DNA from: CAVRQM01 sp963723455
Lineage (GTDB): Bacteria > Pseudomonadota > Alphaproteobacteria > Acetobacterales > Acetobacteraceae
Length of the DNA stretch: 64,000 nt
NCBI GenBank assembly: GCA_963723455.1
Contig: CAVRQM010000001.1
Span: 496,001-560,000, forward strand
Direction of reading: 5' to 3'
Shown here: positions 28,783-37,337 of the stretch, piece by piece
Layout: every line of letters begins with the position of its first letter
Position numbering within the stretch: the stretch's first letter is position 1
Notes under the pieces: generated by a model
What the model saw: the letters and a program-made list of their open reading frames with translations, nothing else
What the model was told of the DNA's origin: nothing
Database searches by the model: none
Translations under genes and position numbers: made by a program

Positions 28783-29897
28783 CCGGCGAGGCGGTGCTGA
28801 TCGCCGCCCAGTCCGGGCGCGCGCTGGCCGGCTCGGCGGCGCGCGCCGGCTATGTGCCGCTGGTCGCCGATCTGTTCTGCGATCTCGATACCCAGGCGGC
28901 GGCGCGGCGCTGCGTGCTGGCCGGCGACTGGCGGCATGGCCTGCGCCCGCGCCGGCTGCTGGCAGCACTCGAGGCGCTGGCCGCCGGGCACGCGCCGATC
29001 GGGCTGGTCTGCGGCAGCGGCTTCGAGGACCGTCCGGGGCTGCTGGACGCGGCCGGCGGCCGGCACGCTTTGCTGGGCAACAGCGCCGAGACGGTGCGCC
29101 GCGCGAAGGATCCGGTCGGGTTCGCCGAGCTGTGCCGGCGACACGCCATTGCGCACCCGGAGATCGGGCTGACGCCGGGGATTGATTGGCTAGTCAAGCG
29201 CGCCGGCGGGGCCGGCGGCGCGCATATCGCGCATGGCCCGGCCGGCCGGCCGGTGCGGCGCGGCCGCTACGCGCAGCGCCGGGTCAGCGGGCGGGCGGTC
29301 TCGGCGCTGTTCCTGGGCGACGGGCAGGCCGGCGCGATCCTGGGGTTTTCGTCGCAATGGGCCGATCCGCTGCCGCGCCGGCCGTACCGCTATGGCGGCG
29401 CTGTGCGGCCCGCCGCGATCGCGCGCAGCAGCACCGAGGCGATGGCCGGCGCGATAGGGCGCCTGATCCCGGCGCTGGCGCTGCGCGGGCTGAACAGCGC
29501 CGATTTCATGCTGCGCGATGACGGGTTCGACCTGATCGAGATCAATCCGCGCCCCGGCGCGACGCTCGACATTTTTCCCGATGCCGACGGCCGCCTGTTC
29601 TGCCAGCATGTCCAGGCCTGCCGCGGCCGCCTGCCCGGCCCGGTCCCGCCGCCGGCGGGGGCGTCGGCGGCGGCGATCGTCTATGCGCCGCGCCGTCTGC
29701 GCGTGCCGGACGGCTTCGCCTGGCCGGACTGGACCGCCGACCGGCCGGCCGGCGGCAGCGCGGTGGCGCGCGACGCGCCGATCTGCACGGTGCGCGCCGA
29801 TGCGGCGCGGCCCGACGCGGCCTGCGCGCTGCTCGCCGAACGCGGCGAGCAGGTCCGTCGCCTGATGACAACCATGAACGGGACGCACCGCCGATGA
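28779..29897 (+). CDS. ATP-grasp protein of H4MPT clusters (OrfY-like)
   Basis: A 372-residue predicted ATP-grasp ligase. The N-terminal part reads AVLIAAQSGRALAGSAARAG and DLFCDLDTQAAARR; the ATP-grasp core has WLVKRAGGAGGAHI and the metal-binding FDLIEINPRPGATLDIF. Related proteins occur in methylotroph H4MPT clusters (OrfY of Methylobacterium) and are presumed to act in making the pterin or methanofuran-like cofactor; the reaction is not known. Start GTG at 28779 overlaps mtdB; end overlaps mch. Confidence 0.8.
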   Translation: MTGEAVLIAAQSGRALAGSAARAGYVPLVADLFCDLDTQAAARRCVLAGDWRHGLRPRRLLAALEALAAGHAPIGLVCGSGFEDRPGLLDAAGGRHALLGNSAETVRRAKDPVGFAELCRRHAIAHPEIGLTPGIDWLVKRAGGAGGAHIAHGPAGRPVRRGRYAQRRVSGRAVSALFLGDGQAGAILGFSSQWADPLPRRPYRYGGAVRPAAIARSSTEAMAGAIGRLIPALALRGLNSADFMLRDDGFDLIEINPRPGATLDIFPDADGRLFCQHVQACRGRLPGPVPPPAGASAAAIVYAPRRLRVPDGFAWPDWTADRPAGGSAVARDAPICTVRADAARPDAACALLAERGEQVRRLMTTMNGTHRR

Positions 29898-30844
29898 CCG
29901 CTGTCAGCGTCAACGCCCGCGCCTGGACCCTGTTTGAGGCGCTGTGCGCTGACGCAGCCGAACTGCGGCTCGGCGTGTCCACCGGCACGCTGGGCGAGCG
30001 GCTGGTCGATGCCGGAGCCGGCCATGCCGGCGGGATCGCGGCCGGGCTGCGCATCGCCGAGATCTGCACCGGCGGGCTGGCGCGCATCACGCTCGCCAGC
30101 GATGCCGCCACGCCGCGCTGGCCCTGGAGCATCTGCGTCGCGACCTCCAACCCGGTGATCGCCTGCCTGGCCAGCCAGTATGCCGGCTGGAGCCTGGCCG
30201 AAGGCGAGTTCTTCGCGCTCGGCTCCGGCCCAGCCCGGGCGCTGGCCCGCGGCGAGGCGGTGTTTTCCGACATCGACTATGCCGACCAAGCCGACGCCAC
30301 GGTGCTGGTGCTGGAGGCTGCCGCGCCGCCGCCGCCGGCCATTGTCGAGCGGGTGGCGCGGGCCTGCGGCGTCGCCCCGTCGCGGCTCGGCATCGTCTAT
30401 GCCCCGACGCAGAGCCTCGCCGGCGGCGTGCAGGTGGTGGCTCGGGTGCTGGAAGTGGCGCTGCACAAGGCGCACGAGCTGGACTTTCCGCTGGCGCGCA
30501 TCGTCGACGGGCTGGGCGCCGCGCCGCTGCCGCCGCCGCACCCGGATTTCGTCACCGCGATGGGCCGCACCAATGACGCGATCATCCTGGCCGGCCGCGT
30601 GCACCTGTTCGTCACCGGCCCCGCCGGCGACGCCCGCGCATTGGCCGAGGGCCTGCCGGCGTCCGGCTCACGCGATTACGGGCGGCCATTCGCCGAGACG
30701 TTCCGGGCGTCCGGGTCTGATTTCTACGCCATCGACAAGATGCTGTTCAGCCCCGCCGAGGTGCTGGTCACCGCGATCGACAGCGGCGAGACGTTTCGCG
30801 CCGGGCGCATCGACGCCGGGCTGCTGGACGCCTCCTTCGGCTGA
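29894..30844 (+). CDS. mch: Methenyltetrahydromethanopterin cyclohydrolase Mch
   Basis: A 316-residue Mch that hydrolyses methenyl-H4MPT to N5-formyl-H4MPT. Family motifs include LGVSTGTLGERLVDAGAGHA, VATSNPVIACLASQYAGW, the SGPARAL loop, VYAPTQSLAGGVQVVARVLE and MGRTNDAIILAG. Length and all core blocks match the bacterial and archaeal enzymes. It overlaps the ATP-grasp gene by four bases. Confidence 0.96.
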   Translation: MTAVSVNARAWTLFEALCADAAELRLGVSTGTLGERLVDAGAGHAGGIAAGLRIAEICTGGLARITLASDAATPRWPWSICVATSNPVIACLASQYAGWSLAEGEFFALGSGPARALARGEAVFSDIDYADQADATVLVLEAAAPPPPAIVERVARACGVAPSRLGIVYAPTQSLAGGVQVVARVLEVALHKAHELDFPLARIVDGLGAAPLPPPHPDFVTAMGRTNDAIILAGRVHLFVTGPAGDARALAEGLPASGSRDYGRPFAETFRASGSDFYAIDKMLFSPAEVLVTAIDSGETFRAGRIDAGLLDASFG

Positions 30845-30848
30845 TCCG

Positions 30849-31730
30849 GTGCGCGTCGCCCTGGTCGTCGATGAGGCGGACTGGCACGCGCGCGCGCTGC
30901 TGGCGGCGTTCTCGGCGCGGGGCGCGCGGGCCGCGCCGATGCGCCTGGCCGCCTGCGCGTTCGACACCGCGCGCCCGCATGGCCTGGCGCTGCCCGGCTA
31001 CCCCGGCGACGCGCTGCCCGACGCGCTGCTGGTGCGCAGCTTCGGCGGCGGCGGGTTCGAGGCGGTGACGCGGCGGCTCGGCCTGCTGCACGCGCTGGCC
31101 GGGCTGGGCGTGGCGGTATGGAACGACGCGCGCGCGATCGAGCGCTGCGTGGACAAGTCGATGACCAGCTACCTTCTGGCGCGCGACGGCATCGCCACCC
31201 CGGCGACCTGGACCGTCGAGGGCATCGAGGCCGCGCGCGGCGTGGCCGCCCGCGCGGCGACCGGCGGCGGGAAGCTGGTATGCAAGCCGCTGTTCGGCGC
31301 GCAGGGGGCCGGGCTGCGGCTAATCGACGCGCCCGATGCGCTGCCGGCGCCCGAGACGGTGGGCCATGTCTATCACCTGCAACGCTACGTCCCGACCGGC
31401 GCGGACTCATTCTGTGATCACCGTCTGTTCGTGATCGCCGGCGAGGTCGTGGCAGGGATGACGCGGCGCGCGCGCCACTGGATCACCAATGTCCGCCGCG
31501 GCGCGCGGCCCGAGGCGCTGACGCCCGACCCCGATCTGTGCGATCTGGCCAGGCGGGCCGCCGCCAGCGTCGGCGCCGCCTATGCCGGCGTCGATCTGCT
31601 GCGCGACGCGCAGGGCCGGGCGATGGTGCTGGAGGTGAATTCGATGCCGGGCTGGAGAGGCTTGCAGAGCGTCGCCGGGGCCGACATCGCCGGCCGGCTG
31701 GCGGGGGCGCTGCTCGGCTCGCTGCGGTGA
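30849..31730 (+). CDS. RimK-like ATP-grasp ligase of H4MPT clusters (Orf17-like)
   Basis: A 293-residue ATP-grasp enzyme of the RimK type. It shows RSFGGGGFEAVTRRLGLLHA, the KSMTSYLLARDGIATPATW segment, nucleotide-binding KLVCKPLFGAQGAGLR and metal-binding VLEVNSMPGWRGLQSV. RimK-like ligases add amino acids, often glutamates; in archaea MptN and CofF add glutamates to H4MPT and F420, and glutamylation of the methanofuran analogue is a plausible role here (inference). GTG at 30849 lies 4 bases after mch; the end overlaps the next start as GTGA. Confidence 0.82.
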   Translation: MRVALVVDEADWHARALLAAFSARGARAAPMRLAACAFDTARPHGLALPGYPGDALPDALLVRSFGGGGFEAVTRRLGLLHALAGLGVAVWNDARAIERCVDKSMTSYLLARDGIATPATWTVEGIEAARGVAARAATGGGKLVCKPLFGAQGAGLRLIDAPDALPAPETVGHVYHLQRYVPTGADSFCDHRLFVIAGEVVAGMTRRARHWITNVRRGARPEALTPDPDLCDLARRAAASVGAAYAGVDLLRDAQGRAMVLEVNSMPGWRGLQSVAGADIAGRLAGALLGSLR

Positions 31731-32581
31731 CGCAGGCAGCGGTGGAGGCGTCGTTCCGCGCCGCCTGCGCCGACGAGCTGGCGGCGGCCAAGCCCGGCAA
31801 CGTGCACGTCCATGCCGCCGGCCACCGCATGACGACGGCCGATTTCATGGCCAGCGCCGATGCCGCCGCCGGACCGCTGTGCGAGCCCGGCGCCCCCATC
31901 GGCCGGCGAGTGCTGGGCGCGATCGCGGCGACGCGCGCGGCGGTCGGCCAGAACACCAATCTGGGCATCGTCCTGCTGTGCGCGCCGCTGGCGATGGCCG
32001 CCGGGCCGGCATCGCGCGGCGACTCGCGCGAACTCTGGCGCGCGCGGGTCCGGCGCATCATCGCTGCGGCGTCGCTGGACGATGCCGCGATGGTGTTCCG
32101 CGCCATCGCCCTCGCCGCACCCGGCGGCCTGGGCGTCCCCAGCCGCTACGACGTGCGCGAACCGGGGCAGGTCACGCTGCTCCGCGCGATGCGCGCGGCG
32201 GCGCGTCGCGACATGATCGCCCGACAATACGCCACCGGCTTCGCCGCGGTATTCGGGCGACTGAGCCAGGCCTGCCAGCGCGCCGCCGCGCGCCATGCCG
32301 AGCCGCGCTGGATGGCGCTGGCCGTGTATGTCGACGCGCTGGCGGCATGGCCGGATACCCATGTGGCGCGGCGGCACGGGCTGGCGGCGGCGCGGGCGGT
32401 GCGCGCGCAGGCCGCTGCGTGGCCGGCCCGGCTGGCGGCGGCCGACGCGCCGCTGGCGCTGCTGCCGGCTTTGCTGGACTGGGACGCCGCGCTGAAGCGG
32501 GACGGCGTCAATCCGGGCGCCAGCGCCGACCTGACGGTGGCCACGCTGTTTCTGCACCGGCTGCGGAACAGCTTGCCCTGA
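31727..32581 (+). CDS. CitG-like protein of H4MPT clusters (Orf5-like)
   Basis: A 284-residue protein of the triphosphoribosyl-dephospho-CoA synthase (CitG/MdcB) superfamily. Key stretches are ELAAAKPGNVHVHAAGHRMT, the AVGQNTNLGIVLLCAPLA nucleotide-binding loop, GLGVPSRYDVRE and the closing KRDGVNPGASADLTVATLF. No citrate lyase or malonate decarboxylase genes are near, and Orf5 of methylotrophs is such a protein beside mch and fae, so cofactor synthesis is the likely role. Start GTG at 31727. Confidence 0.84.
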   Translation: MTQAAVEASFRAACADELAAAKPGNVHVHAAGHRMTTADFMASADAAAGPLCEPGAPIGRRVLGAIAATRAAVGQNTNLGIVLLCAPLAMAAGPASRGDSRELWRARVRRIIAAASLDDAAMVFRAIALAAPGGLGVPSRYDVREPGQVTLLRAMRAAARRDMIARQYATGFAAVFGRLSQACQRAAARHAEPRWMALAVYVDALAAWPDTHVARRHGLAAARAVRAQAAAWPARLAAADAPLALLPALLDWDAALKRDGVNPGASADLTVATLFLHRLRNSLP

Positions 32582-32667
32582 CCGGCCGATGATGGTTGAA
32601 AACACGGCGCGCGACCGATCGGCGCAAGGCCGCCGGCGGCGTGACGAGTTTCAGGGGGAGACGGCGT

Positions 32668-33177
32668 ATGGCGAAGATCACGAAAGTGATGGTGGGCGAG
32701 AGCCTGGTCGGCGACGGCAACGAAGTCGCGCATATCGACCTGATCATGGGGCCGCGCGGCAGCGCCGCGGAGACCGCGTTCTGCAATGCGCTGACCAACA
32801 ACAAGGACGGCTTCACCAGCCTGCTCGCGGTGGTGGCCCCGAACCTGCTGTGCAAGCCGAACACCATCCTGTTCAACAAGGTCACCATCAAGGGCGCCAA
32901 GCAGGCGGTGCAGATGTTTGGCCCGGCGCAGCACGCGGTGGCCAAGGCGGTCGCCGACAGCGTCGCCGATGGCACCATCCCCGCCGACGAGGCGGACGAC
33001 TTGTTCATCTGCGTCGGCGTGTTCATTCACTGGGACGCCGAGGACGACAAGAAGATCCAGGATTACAACTACCAGGCGGTCAAGGAATCGATCGCCCGCG
33101 CCATCCGGGGCGAGCCGTCCGCCGAAGAGGTCGTGAAGCAGCGCAACACCGCCAAGCACCCCTTCGCGTCGAACTGA
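32668..33177 (+). CDS. fae: Formaldehyde-activating enzyme Fae
   Basis: A 169-residue Fae, which catalyses condensation of formaldehyde with H4MPT to methylene-H4MPT, the entry step of the pathway. It is very close to the methylotroph enzyme: NEVAHIDLIMGPRGSAAETA (the active-site His at residue 22), FTSLLAVVAPNLLCKPNT, VQMFGPAQHAVAKAV and NYQAVKESI. ATG at 32668 has an AGGGGGAG site. The 86-base gap to the CitG-like gene could hold a separate promoter; Fae is usually needed at high level. A strong stem-loop follows the gene. Confidence 0.97.
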   Translation: MAKITKVMVGESLVGDGNEVAHIDLIMGPRGSAAETAFCNALTNNKDGFTSLLAVVAPNLLCKPNTILFNKVTIKGAKQAVQMFGPAQHAVAKAVADSVADGTIPADEADDLFICVGVFIHWDAEDDKKIQDYNYQAVKESIARAIRGEPSAEEVVKQRNTAKHPFASN

Positions 33178-33193
33178 TCTTCAACTTCCGTCA

Positions 33194-33224
33194 CCCTCGG
33201 GCCGCCGGCAAATCGGCCCGAGGG
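33194..33224 (+). terminator. Stem-loop terminator after fae
   Basis: CCCTCGGGCC (33194-33203) and GGCCCGAGGG (33215-33224) form a perfect 10-bp stem with an 11-base loop, 17 bases after the fae stop. No U-run follows, so it may act as a Rho-assisted or stabilising hairpin. It marks the end of the H4MPT island. Confidence 0.7.
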
Positions 33225-33307
33225 CTTACCGCCGATGTCACGTTCTTGTGAGCTGGGCCTGCCATGATGCGTGCGTGGCCGTGGACTGTCATCAACAAGG
33301 ACGATCG

Positions 33308-34439
33308 ATGAACGCTGTGACCGCCTTGAGCGGCTTGACGAGCCGGCTGTCGCCGGAGCGCAGCGAGTCGGAGCGGCTGGCCGCCCTGCGCGGCTACGAC
33401 ATCCTGGATACCGCGCCTGAGGACGCCTATGACCGGGTGGTCGAGCTGGCGCGGACGCTGTTCGGCTCGCCGATCGCGGCGGTCGCCTTCATCGATGAGA
33501 CGCGCCTCTGGTTCAAGGCCCGCAGCGGCTTCGAGTTCGACGGAAGCGCCGCGCGAGGTCGTGTTCTGCGACCATGTGATCCGGCAGGACGGTGTCATGG
33601 TCATCCCCGACCTGCGGCTCGACCCGCGTTTCGTGGACAATCCGCTGGTCACCGCGGATCCGATGCTGCGCTTCTACGCCGGGGCGCCGCTGCGCGCGCC
33701 CGGCGGCGAGCGGCTCGGCACGGTTTGCATCATGTCGCCGCAGCCGCGCGACGATTTCACCGAGGCCGACGCCAGCCGTCTGGCGGCGCTGGCCGGCATC
33801 GTCTCGCACGAACTCGAACTGCGCCGCCAGGCAGCCCGGGCGGAGCGGCTGGCGGCGGAGCGCGGCGTGCTGCTGGAGGCGATCGAGCATCGCCTGCGCG
33901 GCGGCCTGCGGCTGGTGACCTGCGTGCTGGAGGCGCAGGCGATGCGCAGCGGCGACGCGGCGGCGCGGCGGGCGCTGTACGAGGCCGCCGACCGGGTGGC
34001 GACGATCGAGTCCGTGCATGAACAGCTGTTCCAGTCGGCCGACGTGTTCGAGACCGACGCCCGCGCCTACTTCCTGGCGCTGATCGGCAATTTGCAGGAC
34101 GCGGTCGAGGACGGCGACCATCGGCCGATGCAGCTGGACATCGAGCACACTCTGCGGCTGGACAGCGACCGGCTGCCCGCGGTCGGGCTGGTGCTGACCG
34201 AACTGCTGACCAACGCGCTGCGCCACGGCCGCGGCGGCATCTCGGTCGCGATCCGGCGCGATGGCGGCTCGGTGCTGGTCTCGGTCGCCGATGAGGGGAC
34301 CGGCCTGCCGCCGGACACCGGCGGCGGCGAAGCCACGCGCCGGCTGGGACTGCGGCTTGTGGCCCTATTGGCAATGCCGGACGGGGTGACGGTGGACCCG
34401 GCCGGCCGGCGCAAAGTCACGGCCCGGATGCGGGGCTAG
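33308..34439 (+). CDS. GAF-domain sensor histidine kinase (HWE/HisKA_2 class), frameshifted
   Basis: Once one extra G near 33540 is removed the protein has ~376 residues. The N-terminal half is a GAF domain of the common AALRGYDILDTAPEDAYDRVV type, with VFCDHVIRQDGVMVIPD and FYAGAPLRAPGG. The kinase half has EAIEHRLRGGLRLVTCVLEA (H-box, His near residue 193), ELLTNALRHGRGG (N-box) and ADEGTGLPPD (G-box), typical of HWE/HisKA_2 kinases. It has no membrane segment, so it senses in the cytoplasm. No response regulator is adjacent. The break splits the GAF domain and is probably a sequence error. Confidence 0.85.
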
Positions 34440-34460
34440 CGCAGCGACACAACTCCTGCC

Positions 34461-34495
34461 CCCTCTCCCCCCCCGGGAGAGGGCCGGGGTGAGGG
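34461..34495. repeat. REP-like palindromic intergenic repeat, copy 2
   Basis: CCCTCTCCC (34461-34469) and GGGAGAGGG (34475-34483) form a perfect 9-bp stem with a short C-rich loop, followed by CCGGGGTGAGGG (34484-34495), the reverse complement of the CTCACCCCGG word in copy 1. Located between the convergent kinase and amidohydrolase genes. Confidence 0.65.
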
Positions 34496-34514
34496 ACTAC
34501 ACCCAGGGCGCCGG

Positions 34515-35795
34515 CTACTCCGCCGCCACCGACCCCGCATCGCGCGCCGCGTCGCGCGGGTGGCGATGGAACGCGCCATCCTTCATCACCATGACGATCC
34601 GCGACCGGTCCTGCATGATCCGCACGTCGCGGGTCGGGTCGCCGTCCACCAGCAGCAGATCCGCCAGGTAGCCTTCGCGCACCAGCCCCAGCTCGTCGCC
34701 GCAGCCCATGATCTCGCCGCCGATCTGGGTAGCGCAGCGCAGCGCCTCGGCGGGCGAGTAGCCGAACAGGGTGACGAAGTGCTCCAGGTCGCGGGCGTTG
34801 GTGCCCTGCGGCGTCCAGGCGAAGCCGTAGTCGCCGCCGATCACCACCCGCACGCCGCGCCGGCGCAGCTCGGCGTACACCTCCGACGCCAGTTCGACCA
34901 CGCGGCGCATGCCCAGCCGCTCGATCATCGCCTCGTCGATGCCGAACTCGGGGCCGCGCTCGATGGTGTTGACAATAAGCCCGATCGCCGGGCCGGTGAA
35001 CACGCGGTCCTTCTTCGCCTCGATCGCGTCGATGGCGGCGCGGTCCATGTGCTCGCAGTGATAGATCACGTCCACGTCGCAATCGAGCGCGCGGCGCACC
35101 GAGTTGCCGGCGCGGGCATGGCAGTTGACGCGGCGGCCGAAATCATGCGCCGCCTCCACCGCGGCGCGCACTTCCGCCTCGCTCATCACCGTCATCCCGC
35201 CCTTGGCCGGATTGACGAAATCATCGCCGGAGATGTTGATCTTGATGTTGTCCGCGCCCTCGCGGATGCACATGCGCGCGGCACGGCGCACCTCGTCCGG
35301 GCCGTCCGCGGTCAGGCCGAAGCTGCTGCGGTTCTGGTGGATGCGGCACTCGTCGCCCAGCCCGCCGGTAACGGTGATCTCGGGCGAGGACGCGCGGATG
35401 CGCGGCCCCTTCAGGCGGCCGGCATCGACCTCGTTGCGCACCACGATGTCCAGCCGAATCTTCGCGCTCGCCGCGCTGTAGCAGGAGGTGAATCCGCAAT
35501 CCAGCAGCAGCTCGGCGTTGCGGATCGTGGCCAGCAGGTGTTCCTCGACCGGGATGTCGCCGAGGTCGGTGTTGGTGCGGGCGCCGCAGAACGACAGATG
35601 CGCGTGGCCCTCGGTCATGCCCGGCATCAGCGTCAGGCCAGCGGCATCGACGACCTCGCAGCCCGGCGCCTGCAAGCCGGCGTGCGCGTCGGCCACGGTG
35701 CGGATGCGGTTGCCGCGCACGACGACGTCGGCCGGACGGGTCGCCGCACCGGTGCCGTCGAACAGGGTCGCATTGCGGAACAGCACGTCGGCCAT
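34515..35795 (-). CDS. Metal-dependent amidohydrolase (imidazolonepropionase/prolidase-like)
   Basis: A 426-residue amidohydrolase-superfamily enzyme with all metal ligands in order: GHAHLSF (His64, His66), a lysine in ADNIKINISGD (likely carboxylated), VNCHARAG, IYHCEHMD and the final Asp of GGDYGFAWTP. Related Xaa-Pro/Xaa-Arg dipeptidases and imidazolonepropionase-like enzymes share this pattern; the substrate is not identifiable. No signal peptide. It is downstream of xylB on the same strand with an 18-base gap, so both are likely one transcript. Confidence 0.85.
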   Translation of the reverse strand: MADVLFRNATLFDGTGAATRPADVVVRGNRIRTVADAHAGLQAPGCEVVDAAGLTLMPGMTEGHAHLSFCGARTNTDLGDIPVEEHLLATIRNAELLLDCGFTSCYSAASAKIRLDIVVRNEVDAGRLKGPRIRASSPEITVTGGLGDECRIHQNRSSFGLTADGPDEVRRAARMCIREGADNIKINISGDDFVNPAKGGMTVMSEAEVRAAVEAAHDFGRRVNCHARAGNSVRRALDCDVDVIYHCEHMDRAAIDAIEAKKDRVFTGPAIGLIVNTIERGPEFGIDEAMIERLGMRRVVELASEVYAELRRRGVRVVIGGDYGFAWTPQGTNARDLEHFVTLFGYSPAEALRCATQIGGEIMGCGDELGLVREGYLADLLLVDGDPTRDVRIMQDRSRIVMVMKDGAFHRHPRDAARDAGSVAAE

Positions 35796-35813
35796 CTGGA
35801 TCCTCCCCTCGGT

Positions 35814-37286
35814 TTAAGTCGTACGCGTCGCCTTCTCCGCCGGATACAGCGCGCGGAACCTTGCCAGCCGGTCGGCATGGGCGTCGCCGGATGGCGAGAA
35901 CACCGCCCGGATCGCCGGGCGCGCGCAGATCGACGCCTCGCCGCCGGCGCCGGCGGCCAGCATGCCCAGCCGCCCCGCGCCGAACGCGCCGCCGTGTTCA
36001 GCGCCTTCGGGCAGCGACAGCGGGATGCCCAGCACGTCGGCCAGCATCTGCCCCCAGAACCGGCTGCGCGCGCCGCCGCCGACCAGCAGGCAGCTCGTCA
36101 TCGGCGCGCCGGCATCGCTCAGCACGTCGTGGCCATCAGCCAGCGCCAGGGCCACGCCCTCCAGCACCGCATAGGTCAGCGCCTCGGCCCCGTGTCCGGC
36201 GCGCAGACCGGCGAACATCGCGCTGGCTGCAGGATCGTTGTGCGGCGTGCGCTCGCCCGACAGGTACGGCAGGAACAGCGGCGCGTGCGCGCGCTCCCCG
36301 GACTGCCGCGCCCAGGTCTCGGTGCGCGCCAGCAGGCCGCCGATGTCGTCGCCGCTGCCGACCAGTTCGGCAACCCAGGTCAGCGCCGCCGCCGCCGACA
36401 GATGCACCGACATGCCGTGCCAGCGCCCCGGCAGCGCATGGCAGAAGCCGTGCAGCGTGCGATCCGGCGCGGACACGTAATGGTCGGTCACCACGAACAG
36501 CACGCCCGACGTGCCGAGCGAAAGGAAGCCGTCGCCGGCGCGCACCGCGCCGATGCCGACCGCCGAGGCCGCGTTATCGCCGCCGCCGCCGGCGATCGGC
36601 ACGCGCCGGCACCCCCATTCGGCGGCCAACCCGGCCGACAGCGCCGCGCTTTCGGCCGACCCCTCGACCAGATCCGGCATCGCCGCGCGCGACAGGCCGG
36701 TGGCGGCCAGCAGCGTGTCGTCCCAGTCCCGGTGCGCGACATCCAGCCACAGCGTGCCCGAGGCATCGGACATGTCCGACACATAGGCCCCGCTCAGCCG
36801 CCAGCGCACGTAGTCCTTTGGCAGCAGCACCCGCCGGGTCGCAGCGAAGATGTCCGGCTCGTGCGCGCACACCCATAGCAGCTTGGGCGCGGTGAAGCCC
36901 GGCATGGCGATGTTGCCGGCGCGCACGGCGAGGTCGGGCACGCGGCGGGTGATCTCCGCACATTCCGCGCCGCTGCGTCCGTCGTTCCACAGGATCGCCG
37001 GGCGCAGCACCTGCCCCGCCGCGTCCAGCAGCACCGCGCCGTGCTGCTGCCCCGACAGGCCGATGCCGGCCAGGTCGCGCCACGCCTCCGGCGCGGCGGC
37101 GCGCAGCTGCGCCACGCAGGCGAGCAGGCCGTCCCACCAGTCATGCGGATTCTGTTCCGACCAGAGCGGGCGTGGACGCGAGACGGACAGGCCGGCCGAT
37201 CCCACCGCCAGGATGCGCTGCGAATCGTCCAGCAGCAGCGCCTTGACCGACGAGGTGCCGATATCCAGTCCGAGAAAACTCGCCAC
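35814..37286 (-). CDS. xylB: Xylulokinase
   Basis: A 490-residue FGGY-family kinase phosphorylating D-xylulose to xylulose 5-phosphate. The N-terminal FLGLDIGTSSVKALLLD is the ATP-binding phosphate-1 motif, GIGLSGQQHGAVLLD contains the substrate-binding MHG-equivalent (QHG), and the C-terminal half has YLSGERTPHNDP (typical of XylB) and LLVGGGARSRFWGQMLAD. No xylose isomerase is in the window; with the neighbouring amidohydrolase it may serve another pentulose. Start ATG at 37286. Confidence 0.93.
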   Translation of the reverse strand: MASFLGLDIGTSSVKALLLDDSQRILAVGSAGLSVSRPRPLWSEQNPHDWWDGLLACVAQLRAAAPEAWRDLAGIGLSGQQHGAVLLDAAGQVLRPAILWNDGRSGAECAEITRRVPDLAVRAGNIAMPGFTAPKLLWVCAHEPDIFAATRRVLLPKDYVRWRLSGAYVSDMSDASGTLWLDVAHRDWDDTLLAATGLSRAAMPDLVEGSAESAALSAGLAAEWGCRRVPIAGGGGDNAASAVGIGAVRAGDGFLSLGTSGVLFVVTDHYVSAPDRTLHGFCHALPGRWHGMSVHLSAAAALTWVAELVGSGDDIGGLLARTETWARQSGERAHAPLFLPYLSGERTPHNDPAASAMFAGLRAGHGAEALTYAVLEGVALALADGHDVLSDAGAPMTSCLLVGGGARSRFWGQMLADVLGIPLSLPEGAEHGGAFGAGRLGMLAAGAGGEASICARPAIRAVFSPSGDAHADRLARFRALYPAEKATRTT

Positions 37287-37337
37287 CCGCGTTCCTCTCC
37301 CCCGTGCGACCTGACGCCCCGGCCGCCTCGGTCGAGC

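Noticed and set aside
34560..36878. 772-residue forward frame opposite the amidohydrolase and xylB
   Set aside because: Shadow of two well-supported genes on the minus strand.
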